DNA of 64,000 nt from Companilactobacillus allii (GTDB lineage: Bacteria > Bacillota > Bacilli > Lactobacillales > Lactobacillaceae), in contig NZ_CP019323.1 in the NCBI RefSeq assembly GCF_001971585.1, positions 2,036,053 through 2,100,052 on the forward strand. Reading direction: 5' to 3'. The translations under genes were made by a program, and so were the position numbers. Below the pieces are notes generated by a model. The model was not told the origin of the DNA. It worked only from the letters and a program-made list of their open reading frames with translations, and searched no databases. Below are positions 14,670 to 24,152 of this stretch, piece after piece; position 1 is the first letter of the stretch; each line of letters opens with the position of its first letter.

Positions 14670-15030
14670 TAATATTAGTTATATAAATGATTATTCCAAA
14701 ATAGACCCAAACGAAATGGATTTATTCAAAAATGATACAACTAAAAACAGTGATGGAGGTGGATCAAATATGGATAAATATGCTACCAAGGAAGAACTCC
14801 TAGCTACTGAGAAATTACTGTCCGAAAAAATTGATTATAGATTTGATTTATTAGAAGAAAAAATATCTTCAATTCCAGACAAAACTAGAATTATGCTTAA
14901 CGACAGCGAAAAAATACAGCAGAAAGAATTTAAAGACAATCGTAGATTCTTCTGGGGAACTATTATAATTGGTGGAATATCGGCACTATCAGCAGTTATT
15001 TCTGCAATACTTACCGTTGTCTTTCATTGA
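14662..15030 (+). CDS. Small coiled-coil membrane protein of the prophage cargo block
   Basis: The frame has 122 codons from ATG 14662. An inner ATG at 14770 (MDKYATKEELL) has GGAGG ten bases upstream and may be the main start, giving 86 residues. The core is a helical segment (SEKIDYRFDLLEEKISSIPDKTR), followed by RRFFWGTIIIGG and one C-terminal transmembrane helix. I recall similar small proteins in lactobacillus phages, without known function. It overlaps the upstream gene and is followed by a terminator. Confidence 0.65.
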   Translation: MNDNISYINDYSKIDPNEMDLFKNDTTKNSDGGGSNMDKYATKEELLATEKLLSEKIDYRFDLLEEKISSIPDKTRIMLNDSEKIQQKEFKDNRRFFWGTIIIGGISALSAVISAILTVVFH

Positions 15031-15043
15031 TCAAACACATGTG

Positions 15044-15067
15044 AAGCCTTAATTGGCTTTTTATTTT
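15044..15067 (+). terminator. Rho-independent terminator of the cargo block
   Basis: AAGCC and GGCTT pair around TTAATT, followed by TTTATTTTT. It ends the rightward lysogeny transcript 14 bases after the last cargo gene and separates it from the integrase gene. Confidence 0.65.
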
Positions 15068-15208
15068 TATCGTTAAGAGAACATACGTGCCCATAATCGT
15101 GAACTTTTATATCTTGACATACAAAAAAACACAACATTTTTTTCTATAACTAAATAAAATATGGTTCAATAATGAATTACTAACTTAAAACTTCACAAGG
15201 ATAAAATA

Positions 15209-16345
15209 ATGAAAAAAATAAATGCAATTAAAAAATATTTTCTAAAAAATAACCAGAAGCGTTACCGTTTCACTGTTCGTGTAGATAAAGGCCATGTTAC
15301 TTCAAGAAATGGCTTCTTCACTTATGACGACGCAGCACTCGCCTATTTAAATTTAAAGCAAGAAATCATGGAAAATAAATATAAGGTTAGTAGAAACATA
15401 GTTACTTTTCAGAAAGTCTACGATGATTGGATAACACGATATCGCAAATCAATAAGAGATACTACCTATTCAAATATTCATAGGTCATTTGAACACTACA
15501 TACTCCCAATATTTGGCACAATGCAAGTCAATAAAATAACTATAAAGGATTGCCAAGATGCCATTGATGAATGGACGGACAAAATAGCCACATATAAGCC
15601 CTTGTTTGAGCGTACCAGAAAAGTTTTAGATGAAGCAGTAAGATATGAATATATTGATTCTAATCCAATGAGAAAGGTTATATTGCCTGTAACTACTTCT
15701 AAAATAAACAAAATGATTTCTGAACGAAAAGAAAAAAACTTTTACTCTTTAGAAGAGATTAATAAATTCTTAGAAGCTGCTCATAACGAAGGATTACAAC
15801 AATATGCCTACTTTAGAACTATGGCATATTCTGGAATTAGACGTGGCGAAAGCTTATGTCTACAATGGTCAGATATTGATTTTGAAAATAACTATATTTC
15901 AATTACCAAAACACTCGTTTATTCAACTGAGTATCGTAGATATGAAACGCATCCTACCAAAAATAGTCTTAACAGATCACTGATAATGGATTCTGATACT
16001 ATGAAAATACTAGCAGCTTGGAAATACGTTCAGAGTTACTTTAAAATAAAAAACAATTATGTATTCTCAAACGACTCTGGTGATCATTGGAGCTCTCGTG
16101 GTGTTAATGATTGGCAAAAAAATCTCAACAAAAAAATCGAACTTGGAAGAACTGTCACTATGCATGGTATACGACATACTCACGCTACACTCCTTTATGA
16201 CATGAATCCAACAATTACCCCTAAAGATGTTCAAAAGCGCTTAGGACATAGAAATGTCGATGTGACAATGAATATATACGAACATGCTACCGATAATAGT
16301 GATAAAAAGATTTTAATTGCGCTAACGGATTTAAATGAAAAATAA
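15209..16345 (+). CDS. int: Phage integrase, tyrosine recombinase family
   Basis: It inserts and excises the prophage. The layout is an arm-binding domain (residues 1-55), an SAM-like core-binding domain (65-150) and a catalytic domain (175-370). Catalytic residues visible are Arg211 (SGIRRGE), His319 and Arg322 (HGIRHTH), His347 (LGHRN) and Tyr357 (NIYEH). The length of 378 is normal for Gram-positive temperate phages and nothing is missing. It is the last prophage gene, 190 bases from the first chromosomal gene, so the attachment site should follow it. Confidence 0.95.
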   Translation: MKKINAIKKYFLKNNQKRYRFTVRVDKGHVTSRNGFFTYDDAALAYLNLKQEIMENKYKVSRNIVTFQKVYDDWITRYRKSIRDTTYSNIHRSFEHYILPIFGTMQVNKITIKDCQDAIDEWTDKIATYKPLFERTRKVLDEAVRYEYIDSNPMRKVILPVTTSKINKMISERKEKNFYSLEEINKFLEAAHNEGLQQYAYFRTMAYSGIRRGESLCLQWSDIDFENNYISITKTLVYSTEYRRYETHPTKNSLNRSLIMDSDTMKILAAWKYVQSYFKIKNNYVFSNDSGDHWSSRGVNDWQKNLNKKIELGRTVTMHGIRHTHATLLYDMNPTITPKDVQKRLGHRNVDVTMNIYEHATDNSDKKILIALTDLNEK

Positions 16346-16350
16346 ATCGC

Positions 16351-16509
16351 CAACTACATATGTCATATTATCCTAATATATTTATATTAAAATGAGTTCA
16401 CGACTACATTGCAACTACAAACGGTTATATAACTATGCAAAACTATAAAAAAATAAAGCCCCAACATTCCGCTAAGAATGTTGGGGCTTTAAGACTATGT
16501 AAAACTACA
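16351..16509. other. Attachment-end region with AACTACA-type repeats
   Basis: Downstream of the integrase the plus strand carries CAACTACA (16351), GACTACA (16402), CAACTACA (16412) and AACTACA (16503). The 16402 and 16412 copies are one helical turn apart. Such repeats are expected arm-type binding sites for a tyrosine integrase near one end of a prophage. The crossover core cannot be named because the other end is outside the window. Confidence 0.4.
16447..16490 (-). terminator. Strong rho-independent terminator after the aldose-epimerase gene
   Basis: A perfect 15-bp stem (AAAGCCCCAACATTC / GAATGTTGGGGCTTT) closes a six-base loop. On the minus strand it is followed by ATTTTTTT. It ends the minus-strand chromosomal transcript running from topA to 16533 and insulates it from the prophage. 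Confidence 0.85.
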
Positions 16510-16532
16510 TCAAATTATATAATTGTCTATGT

Positions 16533-17408
16533 TTATTTAATTGAGATTGAGAAGTATGCTTCAAATTGTTCACTAGGAGCTAACTTGTTAACACCATACT
16601 TCGTCTTGAAGTCATTATCGCTATCCTTTTTATCAGCAAGTCCCCACCATGGTTCGATGCACATGAACTTACCTTTATCAGGATATGTTGACCACATACC
16701 GAAGTATTTAGCATTACCAGTATCAAGAGTCAACTTATGATTAGTTTTATCACTTTCAATTGTGACAACTGCTGGATCATTCAAACGATATACAACAGCA
16801 TCATCTTTGAACTCATCACGATTCATTGAGAAGTTTTGATTTTCGACTTTTGTTTCGCCATCAAGATCAATTTGATGTTCAACTATAGGAATAGTTGATC
16901 TTGTTTCAGAAGGATCAATCTTTACGTCGAAGTCTTCAAAGTTTAGGTTATCTTCAAATGGTACAGAAAAACCAGGATGAGCACCAATATTGAAGTACAT
17001 ATCTTCTTTTTCTTCAAGGCTATCTACCAAATAACTGATTTGAACAGTATCTTTAACTAGTTGATAAATAACACTCAACTTAAAGTGATATGGGTACTTA
17101 GCAAGACTTTCTTCACTTGTTGTCAAAGTCAAAACAAGCTTTGAATCTGTTTGTGAGCCAAGAGTAAACTCTTGATCTCTTGCAAAACCATGTTGTGTCA
17201 TTTTGTATTCTTTGCCATCAACAAAGTAGTGATCATCTTTTAAACGACCAACGATTGGGAAAAGAATTGGTGCATGTCTACCCCAAAAATTTGAGTCTGC
17301 TTGCCAGATGAATTCCACATCTTCACCATTTTTGATGCTACTTAATTCAGCACCTTTAGAATTAACTTGAACGGTTAAATAATCGTTCTTAAGCTCGTAC
17401 ATTGTCAT
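16533..17408 (-). CDS. Aldose 1-epimerase family protein (GalM/LacX-like)
   Basis: It is a galactose-mutarotase-fold protein, probably interconverting anomers of a sugar or sugar phosphate. Recognisable segments are GAELSSIKNG near the start, WGRHAPILFPIVGRL, TQHGFARDQEF and IGAHPGFSVPF, which carries the conserved His, then CIEPWWGLAD. The length of 291 fits the LacX-like branch rather than the longer GalM. It is 11 bases downstream of hslU and is the last gene of that transcript. The sugar it acts on cannot be told from sequence. Confidence 0.85.
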   Translation of the reverse strand: MTMYELKNDYLTVQVNSKGAELSSIKNGEDVEFIWQADSNFWGRHAPILFPIVGRLKDDHYFVDGKEYKMTQHGFARDQEFTLGSQTDSKLVLTLTTSEESLAKYPYHFKLSVIYQLVKDTVQISYLVDSLEEKEDMYFNIGAHPGFSVPFEDNLNFEDFDVKIDPSETRSTIPIVEHQIDLDGETKVENQNFSMNRDEFKDDAVVYRLNDPAVVTIESDKTNHKLTLDTGNAKYFGMWSTYPDKGKFMCIEPWWGLADKKDSDNDFKTKYGVNKLAPSEQFEAYFSISIK

Positions 17409-17419
17409 TATTTTTCCCC

Positions 17420-18859
17420 CTAAAGAATATAACGCGAAAGATCTTGATCATCAGCAATTTTTCCAACTTGCTCTTTTACATACTCACGAGTGACAGTAAT
17501 ATCACCCATTTGCATATCTGGACCTTCATAAAGAATATCTGCTAATATCTTTTCCAGAACAGTTGCCAATCTTCTGGCACCTATGTTCTGATTAGTATTA
17601 TTAAGGTTGTAAGCGATTTTTGCAATCTCTTCAACGGATTCTTTAGTAAAAGTTAAACGAATCCCATCTGCTCTGGTTAATGCAACGTATTGTTTTGTCA
17701 AAGCATTGTCAGGTCTAGTTAAGATCTCAATGAAATCATCTTGCGTTAAATCATTCAATTCAACACGAATAGGGAAACGGCCTTGTAATTCAGCAATCAA
17801 ATCACTTGGCTTGTTTTCAGCAAATGCACCTGATGCAATGAATAAGATATGGTCAGTATTAACTACACCATACTTAGTATTGATCTGTGAACCTTCAACG
17901 ATAGGTAAAATATCACGTTGAACTCCTTCACGAGATACCTCACCAGATGTTTTTTTATTTCCAGCCGCAATTTTATCAAACTCATCGATAAAGATAATAC
18001 CATTATCTTGAGTACGTTCAATTGCTGATTGATAGATTTCATCATGGTCCACACGCTTACCAGATTCTTGTTGAATCAAGAGTTCACGTGCATCATTTAC
18101 TGGTAAAGTCCTAGTAATAGACTTCTTAGGGACTAGTGAATCCATCATACTAGACATATCCATACCCATTTGGGCCATTTGGTCATTCATAGGGTTTACT
18201 TTACGTGATTCCTCAACTTTAATAGTAACTTCACGATCCTCAAGTAATCCCTTATCCAATTGTTCTTTAACACTCAGACGTTGATCACGAACTGAATCGG
18301 TGACCTCAGCATTACTATCAGGGTCTTCATCCCCACTTTGAGGATTCAAAGCATCTTGTAAGTTTGATGAATTTTGTAGATTATTTAGCATAGACATAAA
18401 GTCCATGTTGTTATTATTATTTTCTTTACGTTCCTTTTTAATGCCAGGAACTAATAATTTAACTAATTTCTTATCAACATCACGTCGTACCTCTGGTCTA
18501 ATTTCATCGATTTTTTCTTTTTCTTCCATAGCAACAGCTACATCGACTAAATCACGTACCATTGATTCAACATCACGTCCCACGTATCCTACTTCGGTAA
18601 ACTTAGTTGCTTCAACTTTAACAAAAGGTGCCTTAACAATTTTGGCCAAACGTCTCGCAATCTCCGTTTTACCAACACCAGTAGGTCCGATCATTAATAG
18701 ATTTTTAGGCGTGATTTCTTGTTGTAAGTTCTTAGGTACTTGCATACGGCGATAACGATTATATAAAGCAACCGCAACGGCCTTTTTAGCATCAGTTTGT
18801 CCAATAATATAATTATCTAATTGAGCGACTATTTCTTTAGGTGTTAAAATGTTGTCCAT
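17420..18859 (-). CDS. hslU: HslU (ClpY), ATPase subunit of the HslVU protease
   Basis: This is the hexameric AAA+ unfoldase that feeds substrates to HslV. Walker A is GPTGVGKTE near residues 58-66, and Walker B is IIFIDEFDKIA. The pore segment (KVEATKFTEVGYVGRDVE) and the inserted I-domain with Met- and Asn-rich stretches are present. The C-terminus ends DLSRYIL, the tail that docks in HslV. The length of 479 is normal. It follows hslV by 15 bases. Confidence 0.96.
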   Translation of the reverse strand: MDNILTPKEIVAQLDNYIIGQTDAKKAVAVALYNRYRRMQVPKNLQQEITPKNLLMIGPTGVGKTEIARRLAKIVKAPFVKVEATKFTEVGYVGRDVESMVRDLVDVAVAMEEKEKIDEIRPEVRRDVDKKLVKLLVPGIKKERKENNNNNMDFMSMLNNLQNSSNLQDALNPQSGDEDPDSNAEVTDSVRDQRLSVKEQLDKGLLEDREVTIKVEESRKVNPMNDQMAQMGMDMSSMMDSLVPKKSITRTLPVNDARELLIQQESGKRVDHDEIYQSAIERTQDNGIIFIDEFDKIAAGNKKTSGEVSREGVQRDILPIVEGSQINTKYGVVNTDHILFIASGAFAENKPSDLIAELQGRFPIRVELNDLTQDDFIEILTRPDNALTKQYVALTRADGIRLTFTKESVEEIAKIAYNLNNTNQNIGARRLATVLEKILADILYEGPDMQMGDITVTREYVKEQVGKIADDQDLSRYIL

Positions 18860-18874
18860 TTATTACTCTCCAAT

Positions 18875-19399
18875 TTAAAATTTGTCTGAAATAATATTAT
18901 CATTAGTGTAAATATCGATACCTGAAGCAATCTTAATTGCTTCTACTGCCATTTGCTCGGCATCCATATCTTTGGCATGACGTTGCATTGCAATAGCAGC
19001 GGCTTGAGCAAAATTACCACCTGAACCAATAGAAACAACATCTTCATCTGGTTCGATAACTTCCCCACTACCTGAAATCAAGAGTAAGTTGTCTTTATCC
19101 ATGGCGATAAGCATAGCTTCAAGCTTTTGAAGTGTTGGATCTTTTCTCCAGTCTTGAGCCAACTCAACAGCAGCACGTTTTAAATTACCAGAATATGCTT
19201 TTAACTTCTTTTCTAACCAGTCTTGTAGAGTTATTGCATCTGCAACACCACCAGCAAATCCGATAACTACTTGGTCATCGAAAATACGTCTAACTTTGTG
19301 GGCTGAACCCTTCATAATGAATTTTTCACTTAGTGTAACTTGTCCATCACCAGCGATAGCTGTATGACCATTGTGTTTAACTGCGACAATTGTTGTCAT
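18875..19399 (-). CDS. hslV: HslV (ClpQ), protease subunit of HslVU
   Basis: It is a proteasome-like peptidase. The N-terminus MTTIVAVKHNGHTAIAGDGQ provides the catalytic Thr after removal of Met. GSGGNFAQAAAIAM is the conserved internal segment. The length is 174 residues. It sits between xerC and hslU, the same order as codVWX in Bacillus, and is translated from the same transcript. Confidence 0.96.
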   Translation of the reverse strand: MTTIVAVKHNGHTAIAGDGQVTLSEKFIMKGSAHKVRRIFDDQVVIGFAGGVADAITLQDWLEKKLKAYSGNLKRAAVELAQDWRKDPTLQKLEAMLIAMDKDNLLLISGSGEVIEPDEDVVSIGSGGNFAQAAAIAMQRHAKDMDAEQMAVEAIKIASGIDIYTNDNIISDKF

Positions 19400-19413
19400 T
19401 TAATTACCTTCCT

Positions 19414-20313
19414 TTATCTTGGAAAATATTTTTTATAATCTTTTTGTAGATGTTCCATTGTTACATGTGTGTAGATTTGTGTAGTTGAAAGACTTGAGTG
19501 TCCCAGAAGTTCTTGGACTGTACGCAGATCTGCACCATTATCCAACATATGGGTAGCAAATGTATGTCTAATCATATGTGGGTGAATGTCAGTCGTCAAA
19601 CTGGTTTTCTTTATAATTTGATCAAGTATATATTCAACTCCACGACTCGTGATACCTTTACCTCGATTATTAACGAAAACAAATTGATGGTCCATATTAT
19701 TAGCGGCCATCAATTTTTTTCTGCCGTCATCGATATAACGATTTAATGCCCTTTGAGCAAAACTACCAAACGGCACATAACGATCTTTATCACCTTTACC
19801 ATGTACCAAAACGATACCGTTAGTAAAATCTAATTGTTCTAATTCAAGATTGGAACATTCGCTAACACGCATCCCAGTAGCATATAGTAACTCTAATAGC
19901 GCAGAATTTCTTTCAGAAAGGGCGTCATCACCTTTTACAGCTTCGAAAAGTTGTTTCATTTCTTTTTCATAAAAAAAGCGCGGTAATTTACGTCCTTTAT
20001 GTCTAAGCTGAATAAGATCAAACGGATTAGTTTTCATGAACTTATTACGTAACAGAAAATTATAAAAGGATCTCAACGCTGAAACCCTTCTAGCCACCGT
20101 TTCATCAGCATAATTCTTTTCATCTAAATACGTTAAGTATGTCTCCACATCGAGTCGATTTATTTTTGTAAATCCCTTGAATCCACCATTATCATCAAGA
20201 AATTTTACAAAATTATTGATATCTTCCAAATATGAACTTTTAGTATCTTCAGAATAATGATGGTTGATCATCAAATAATCAATAAACTTGTCAATTAAAT
20301 CTTGTTCGATCAT
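19414..20313 (-). CDS. xerC: Tyrosine recombinase XerC
   Basis: It resolves chromosome dimers at dif together with XerD (encoded at 42140). The catalytic set is present: Arg in YATGMRVSE, HxxR in HMIRHTFATHML, the second His in LLGHSSLST and Tyr in TQIYTH. The N-terminal SAM-like domain covers residues 1-95. The length of 299 is typical. It is joined to topA with no gap (stop and start adjacent) and precedes hslV by 14 bases. This position distinguishes it from XerD. Confidence 0.94.
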   Translation of the reverse strand: MIEQDLIDKFIDYLMINHHYSEDTKSSYLEDINNFVKFLDDNGGFKGFTKINRLDVETYLTYLDEKNYADETVARRVSALRSFYNFLLRNKFMKTNPFDLIQLRHKGRKLPRFFYEKEMKQLFEAVKGDDALSERNSALLELLYATGMRVSECSNLELEQLDFTNGIVLVHGKGDKDRYVPFGSFAQRALNRYIDDGRKKLMAANNMDHQFVFVNNRGKGITSRGVEYILDQIIKKTSLTTDIHPHMIRHTFATHMLDNGADLRTVQELLGHSSLSTTQIYTHVTMEHLQKDYKKYFPR

Positions 20314-22398
20314 TTATTTTTGAACCTGTTCTTCATAATCGCCATTTGGACATAGAACTTGACGACCACCCTTAACTTTCTTTTCAACTAGATAATGGCC
20401 ATCTTTAGGGCAATCACGTCCAATTGGTTTATCCCATGAAACGAAGTCACAATCAGGATATCTAGAACAACCATAGAAAATACGGTTTTTCTTTGATTTT
20501 CTTTCAATGACTTGTCCCTCTTTACACTTAGGACAAACTACACCAATCTCTTTAACAATTGGTTTTGTATTACGACAGTCTGGGAATCGTGAACAAGCAT
20601 AGAATTTACCATAGCGACCCATCTTGATAACCATAGGTGCACCACAGATGTCACAATCCATACCGGCTGGCTCATCTTTAATTTGAACTTTTTCAATTTT
20701 GCTCTCGGCTGATTCTAATTCTTTAGCAAAAGGTTTGTAATAGTGGTCAACAACCTTTACCCAATCTTCCTTACCCTCTTCAATTTCATCAAGTTCATCT
20801 TCTAGATGAGCTGTGAAATCAATATTAACAATATCTGGGAAGTAATCTTGAATTAAATTATCAACAATTTCACCTAATTCAGTCGGTTCAAAACTTTTTC
20901 CATTCAATTTTACATAGTAACGTCTCTGAATAGTATCAATTGTTGGAGCATATGTTGAAGGACGGCCAACACCATTTTCTTCCAAGGCCTTAACAAGTGA
21001 AGCTTCAGTAAATCTTGCAGGTGGTTGTGTAAAATGTTGTGCTGGATCGTTTGTTTGAAGCTTAGCTTTATCACCTTCAGCAAGTTCAGGAAGAATATTA
21101 TCCTTCTTATTAGATTCTGAAGTACTTTGATAAACTTTGCGGTATCCCTCAAACTTGATTTTTGAACCGTTGGCTCTGAACATAACACCATTTTGTGTTA
21201 AATCAACAGTCATAGTGTCATAAACAGCAGGTGTCATTTGACTAGCCACAAAGCGTGACCAAATCAAGTCATACAAACGATATTGATCACGTGTCAAAAT
21301 ATCTTTCAATGACTTAGGAGTACGTAATACTGAAGATGGTCGAATAGCCTCATGGGCGTCTTGTGCACCTTCTTGATTTTTATCCTTACGCATCTTAACT
21401 GCAGCAAAAGGTTCACCAAATTCTTTATGAATAAATTCTGATGCTTCAGTTTGTGCAACCTTTGAAATACGCTTGGAATCAGTACGCATATAAGTAATTA
21501 AACCTACTGTGCCTTCTTTTCTTCCAAGATTGATTCCTTCATAAAGTTGTTGAGCAATCATCATTGTTTTTCTAGTCTTATAATTCAATTTACGGTTAGC
21601 CTCTTGTTGAAGTGAACTAGTCGTAAATGGGGCAGCGGGGAATCTATTACGTTCTTTTTTCGTTACCTTTTCAATGTCAAAATCATCACTCTTATTGATT
21701 TTTCCAAGAACTTCTTGAACTTGAGCATTATCTTTTAATTCAGTTTTTTTATGATCAATACCATAAAAGTTAGCATTAAACTTATCTTTACCATGTTTGA
21801 ATGTTGACTCAATAGTCCAATATTCTTCAGGAATAAATTTCTTTATTGATTTTTCACGTTCAATAACAAGTTTCAAAGCGATTGACTGAACACGTCCAGC
21901 ACTTAATCCCTTTTTAACTTTTGCCCAAAGAATAGGTGAAATAGAATATCCTACTAATCTATCAAGAACACGACGAGCTTGTTGTGCATCGACTAAGTTC
22001 ATATCGATACTACGAGGTTTCTTAAATGCCTGTTTAACAGTATCTTTAGTAATCTCATTAAATACAACACGATTATCACCGTTGACATCAAGTCCCAATA
22101 AATGGGAAACATGCCAAGCGATGGCCTCTCCTTCACGATCCGGATCGGCTGCAAGATAAACTCTTTTGGCTTTTTTAGCCTCTTTTTTCAAATCTTTTAT
22201 AACAGGACCTTTACCACGAATAGAAATGTACTTAGGTTCGTAGTCATGTTCGATATCGACACCCATTTGACTCTTAGGTAGATCTCTAACATGTCCCAAA
22301 CTTGCTACAACGTGATAATTACGTCCCAAATATTTTTCAATTGTTTTTGCTTTTGAAGGTGATTCAACAATCACCAAATTCTTTTGTTTCGCTGGCAC
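20314..22398 (-). CDS. topA: DNA topoisomerase I
   Basis: It relaxes negative supercoils. The TOPRIM domain begins at [18 protein letters not shown] and carries [12 protein letters not shown]. The active Tyr lies in [10 protein letters not shown]. The C-terminus has zinc ribbons: two complete Cys4 sets (CDICGAP with CSRFPDC, and CPKCKEG with CSRYPDC) and a third degenerate one. The start is GTG 22398, preceded by AAAGGAGC. The open frame extends 25 codons further without a ribosome site. This gives 694 residues, a usual length. Confidence 0.96.
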   Translation of the reverse strand: MPAKQKNLVIVESPSKAKTIEKYLGRNYHVVASLGHVRDLPKSQMGVDIEHDYEPKYISIRGKGPVIKDLKKEAKKAKRVYLAADPDREGEAIAWHVSHLLGLDVNGDNRVVFNEITKDTVKQAFKKPRSIDMNLVDAQQARRVLDRLVGYSISPILWAKVKKGLSAGRVQSIALKLVIEREKSIKKFIPEEYWTIESTFKHGKDKFNANFYGIDHKKTELKDNAQVQEVLGKINKSDDFDIEKVTKKERNRFPAAPFTTSSLQQEANRKLNYKTRKTMMIAQQLYEGINLGRKEGTVGLITYMRTDSKRISKVAQTEASEFIHKEFGEPFAAVKMRKDKNQEGAQDAHEAIRPSSVLRTPKSLKDILTRDQYRLYDLIWSRFVASQMTPAVYDTMTVDLTQNGVMFRANGSKIKFEGYRKVYQSTSESNKKDNILPELAEGDKAKLQTNDPAQHFTQPPARFTEASLVKALEENGVGRPSTYAPTIDTIQRRYYVKLNGKSFEPTELGEIVDNLIQDYFPDIVNIDFTAHLEDELDEIEEGKEDWVKVVDHYYKPFAKELESAESKIEKVQIKDEPAGMDCDICGAPMVIKMGRYGKFYACSRFPDCRNTKPIVKEIGVVCPKCKEGQVIERKSKKNRIFYGCSRYPDCDFVSWDKPIGRDCPKDGHYLVEKKVKGGRQVLCPNGDYEEQVQK

Positions 22399-22510
22399 GC
22401 AAAGTGCTCCTTTCTGAAATGAATCATTTAGGAAACTGTTCAATATAATATTTATTGTTTTTGAATTTGTCAATCAAAACGATACATTAAATTATCAATC
22501 AGAGAAAAAA

Positions 22511-23329
22511 TTAAAAATCACTAAAGTTGATTAGTGGTATTGCACCCTCTTCAATTAACTTATTACATCCTTTTGACGTACTCTCATCTATCTTACCTGG
22601 TATTGCATAAACATCTCTGTTTTCTTGCATTGCCAATTCAGCCGTAATAAGTGAACCACTTCGCTCTTTTGCTTCGGTTACAATTACTCGCTGACTGATA
22701 CCTGCGATTATACGGTTTCGTTGCGGGAAATGCCACCTTTGAATATTACATCCTGGCGGATATTCACTAATAACAAGTCCAAACTCAAAGATTTCATCTT
22801 GAAGTTTTTTATTCTTAGTAGGGTAATAATCACTCAAACAATTACCAATCACAGCAATAGTTTTACCATGATTATTCAAGGTTACTTGATGTGCCCAACC
22901 ATCAACACCCTTTGCCAAACCGCTTACAATAGTATAACGGTCTATAATTCTAGGTACAAGTCCATTAATGCAACGATAACTATATTCAGTCGCTTCTCTG
23001 GCACCAACTATAGCTGTACAATCAGTTTTTAATAGTGAAATGTCACCCTGGTAAAATAGCAATGCTGGTGGATTATAAATTTCCCTTAAATTCTCAGGGT
23101 ACTCATCATCCAGGTAATTTATTGCCTGAATTCCGGACTCATTTTGTAGCCTAAACAATAGAAGAAACTTTTTATATTTCTCTGATTTCCAACTTCTTTG
23201 AAGCATATAAAAAGTATCTTGTTCAAGATTATCACTATTTAGTGACAATTTGACAATTTTTAACATTTCCTGATTTGATATCTGCATAGTTAAACGACAT
23301 TTTACTAAAATTTCAGTTAATTTATTCAT
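22511..23329 (-). CDS. dprA: DNA-processing protein DprA
   Basis: It loads RecA on incoming single-stranded DNA during natural transformation. The Rossmann-like core is intact: AIVGAREATEYSYRC, VSGLAKGVDGWAH, AVIGNCLSDYYPTKN, FPQRNRIIAGIS and GSLITAELAMQ. I place the start at ATG 23329 (MNKLTEILVKC). A frame seven codons longer has no ribosome site. The length of about 272 fits the short form without a C-terminal winged helix. It lies between rnhB and topA. An intact gene suggests a history of competence but does not prove it. Confidence 0.93.
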   Translation of the reverse strand: MNKLTEILVKCRLTMQISNQEMLKIVKLSLNSDNLEQDTFYMLQRSWKSEKYKKFLLLFRLQNESGIQAINYLDDEYPENLREIYNPPALLFYQGDISLLKTDCTAIVGAREATEYSYRCINGLVPRIIDRYTIVSGLAKGVDGWAHQVTLNNHGKTIAVIGNCLSDYYPTKNKKLQDEIFEFGLVISEYPPGCNIQRWHFPQRNRIIAGISQRVIVTEAKERSGSLITAELAMQENRDVYAIPGKIDESTSKGCNKLIEEGAIPLINFSDF

Positions 23330-23357
23330 ATATAAAAACACCACTTTCATAAATAAA

Positions 23358-24152
23358 TTACGAAAACGGTGTTTGATATAACTTATTTGTTTTTCTTACA
23401 GGAGAAAAGCTCATTCGATGAATAGGAGTTCTGCCATATTTATCCAGTGCCTTCAAATGTTCACTAGTCCCATAACCATCATTTCTCAAAAAACCAAATT
23501 CAGGATACAGCTCGTTGTAAGCTGACATCAATCTATCCCTTGAAACTTTAGCCACAATACTAGCTGCTCCTATACTAAGCGACTTTGAATCACCTTTAAT
23601 AAGCTTAGTTTGTCCGATATTAACGGGAATGGTCATGGCATCAACCAGAATATGATCAGGTGCCAAGTAAAGACCATTGATTGCATCTTTCATCACTAGC
23701 TCAGTAGCATGATAAATATTCTCTTGATCAATCAATTGAGGACTACCTATACCAATTGAAATATCTATCGCCTGTTCACAGATTTGTCGATAAACTCTGT
23801 CACGTTTTTTAGCGGTTAATTTTTTAGAATCATCAACCTCATACAAAGTATTATTGGCAGGTAAAATAACTGCAGCAGTTACTACAGGACCAGCCAGTGG
23901 TCCCCGGCCAACTTCGTCGACCCCTGCTACAAATAGATTATGATTCCAATAATCACGTTCTAAGAACTCTTTTTTATGGAACTTTTCAATTAATTTTTGT
24001 TGCTGCTCAACTTTTCTAAAATATTGTGCCAATAGATTATGAACACCACTACGTTCATCTTCTTGTAACAAATCAAGGTCATCTTTAGAAACCGAACCAA
24101 TTTCTTGATTCAGCAATTCTTTGACATCCTTAATCGTCATTTTACTCTTCAT
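23358..24152 (-). CDS. rnhB: Ribonuclease HII
   Basis: It removes ribonucleotides and RNA-DNA hybrids. The hallmark AGVDEVGRGPLAGPV carries the first catalytic Asp and Glu. DSKKLTAKKRD and VDAMTIP follow, then SIGAASIVAKVSRD. The start is ATG 24152, five bases after AGGTGA and overlapping rbgA by 11 bases. The open frame extends 12 codons further. This gives 264 residues including the N-terminal extension common in Firmicutes. Confidence 0.95.
   Translation of the reverse strand: MKSKMTIKDVKELLNQEIGSVSKDDLDLLQEDERSGVHNLLAQYFRKVEQQQKLIEKFHKKEFLERDYWNHNLFVAGVDEVGRGPLAGPVVTAAVILPANNTLYEVDDSKKLTAKKRDRVYRQICEQAIDISIGIGSPQLIDQENIYHATELVMKDAINGLYLAPDHILVDAMTIPVNIGQTKLIKGDSKSLSIGAASIVAKVSRDRLMSAYNELYPEFGFLRNDGYGTSEHLKALDKYGRTPIHRMSFSPVRKTNKLYQTPFS

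Larger units (their letters stand above)
1..16510. mobile_element. Prophage, one end only (continues beyond the left edge)
   Basis: A continuous block of phage genes runs from a truncated head gene at the left edge to a tyrosine integrase at 15209-16345. It includes portal, terminase, late regulator, SSB, antirepressor, replication, recombination and repressor genes. The divergent lysogeny switch lies at 11.1 kb. Ordinary chromosomal genes begin at 16533. The right boundary is inferred to lie between the integrase stop and 16510. The other attachment site is outside the window, so the core cannot be defined. Gene order fits a temperate siphovirus of lactic acid bacteria. Confidence 0.93.

Noticed and set aside
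16435-16740. A plus-strand frame across the prophage/host junction
   Set aside because: It reads through the terminator hairpin and then antisense to the epimerase gene. There is no start signal.
18405-18755. A 116-codon frame antisense to hslU
   Set aside because: It mirrors the conserved hslU codons and has no start signal. The hslU reading is certain.
19414-20313. Reading the XerC gene as a second phage integrase
   Set aside because: Its place between topA and hslV, and the short XerC-type N-terminus, show it is the chromosomal dimer-resolution enzyme.
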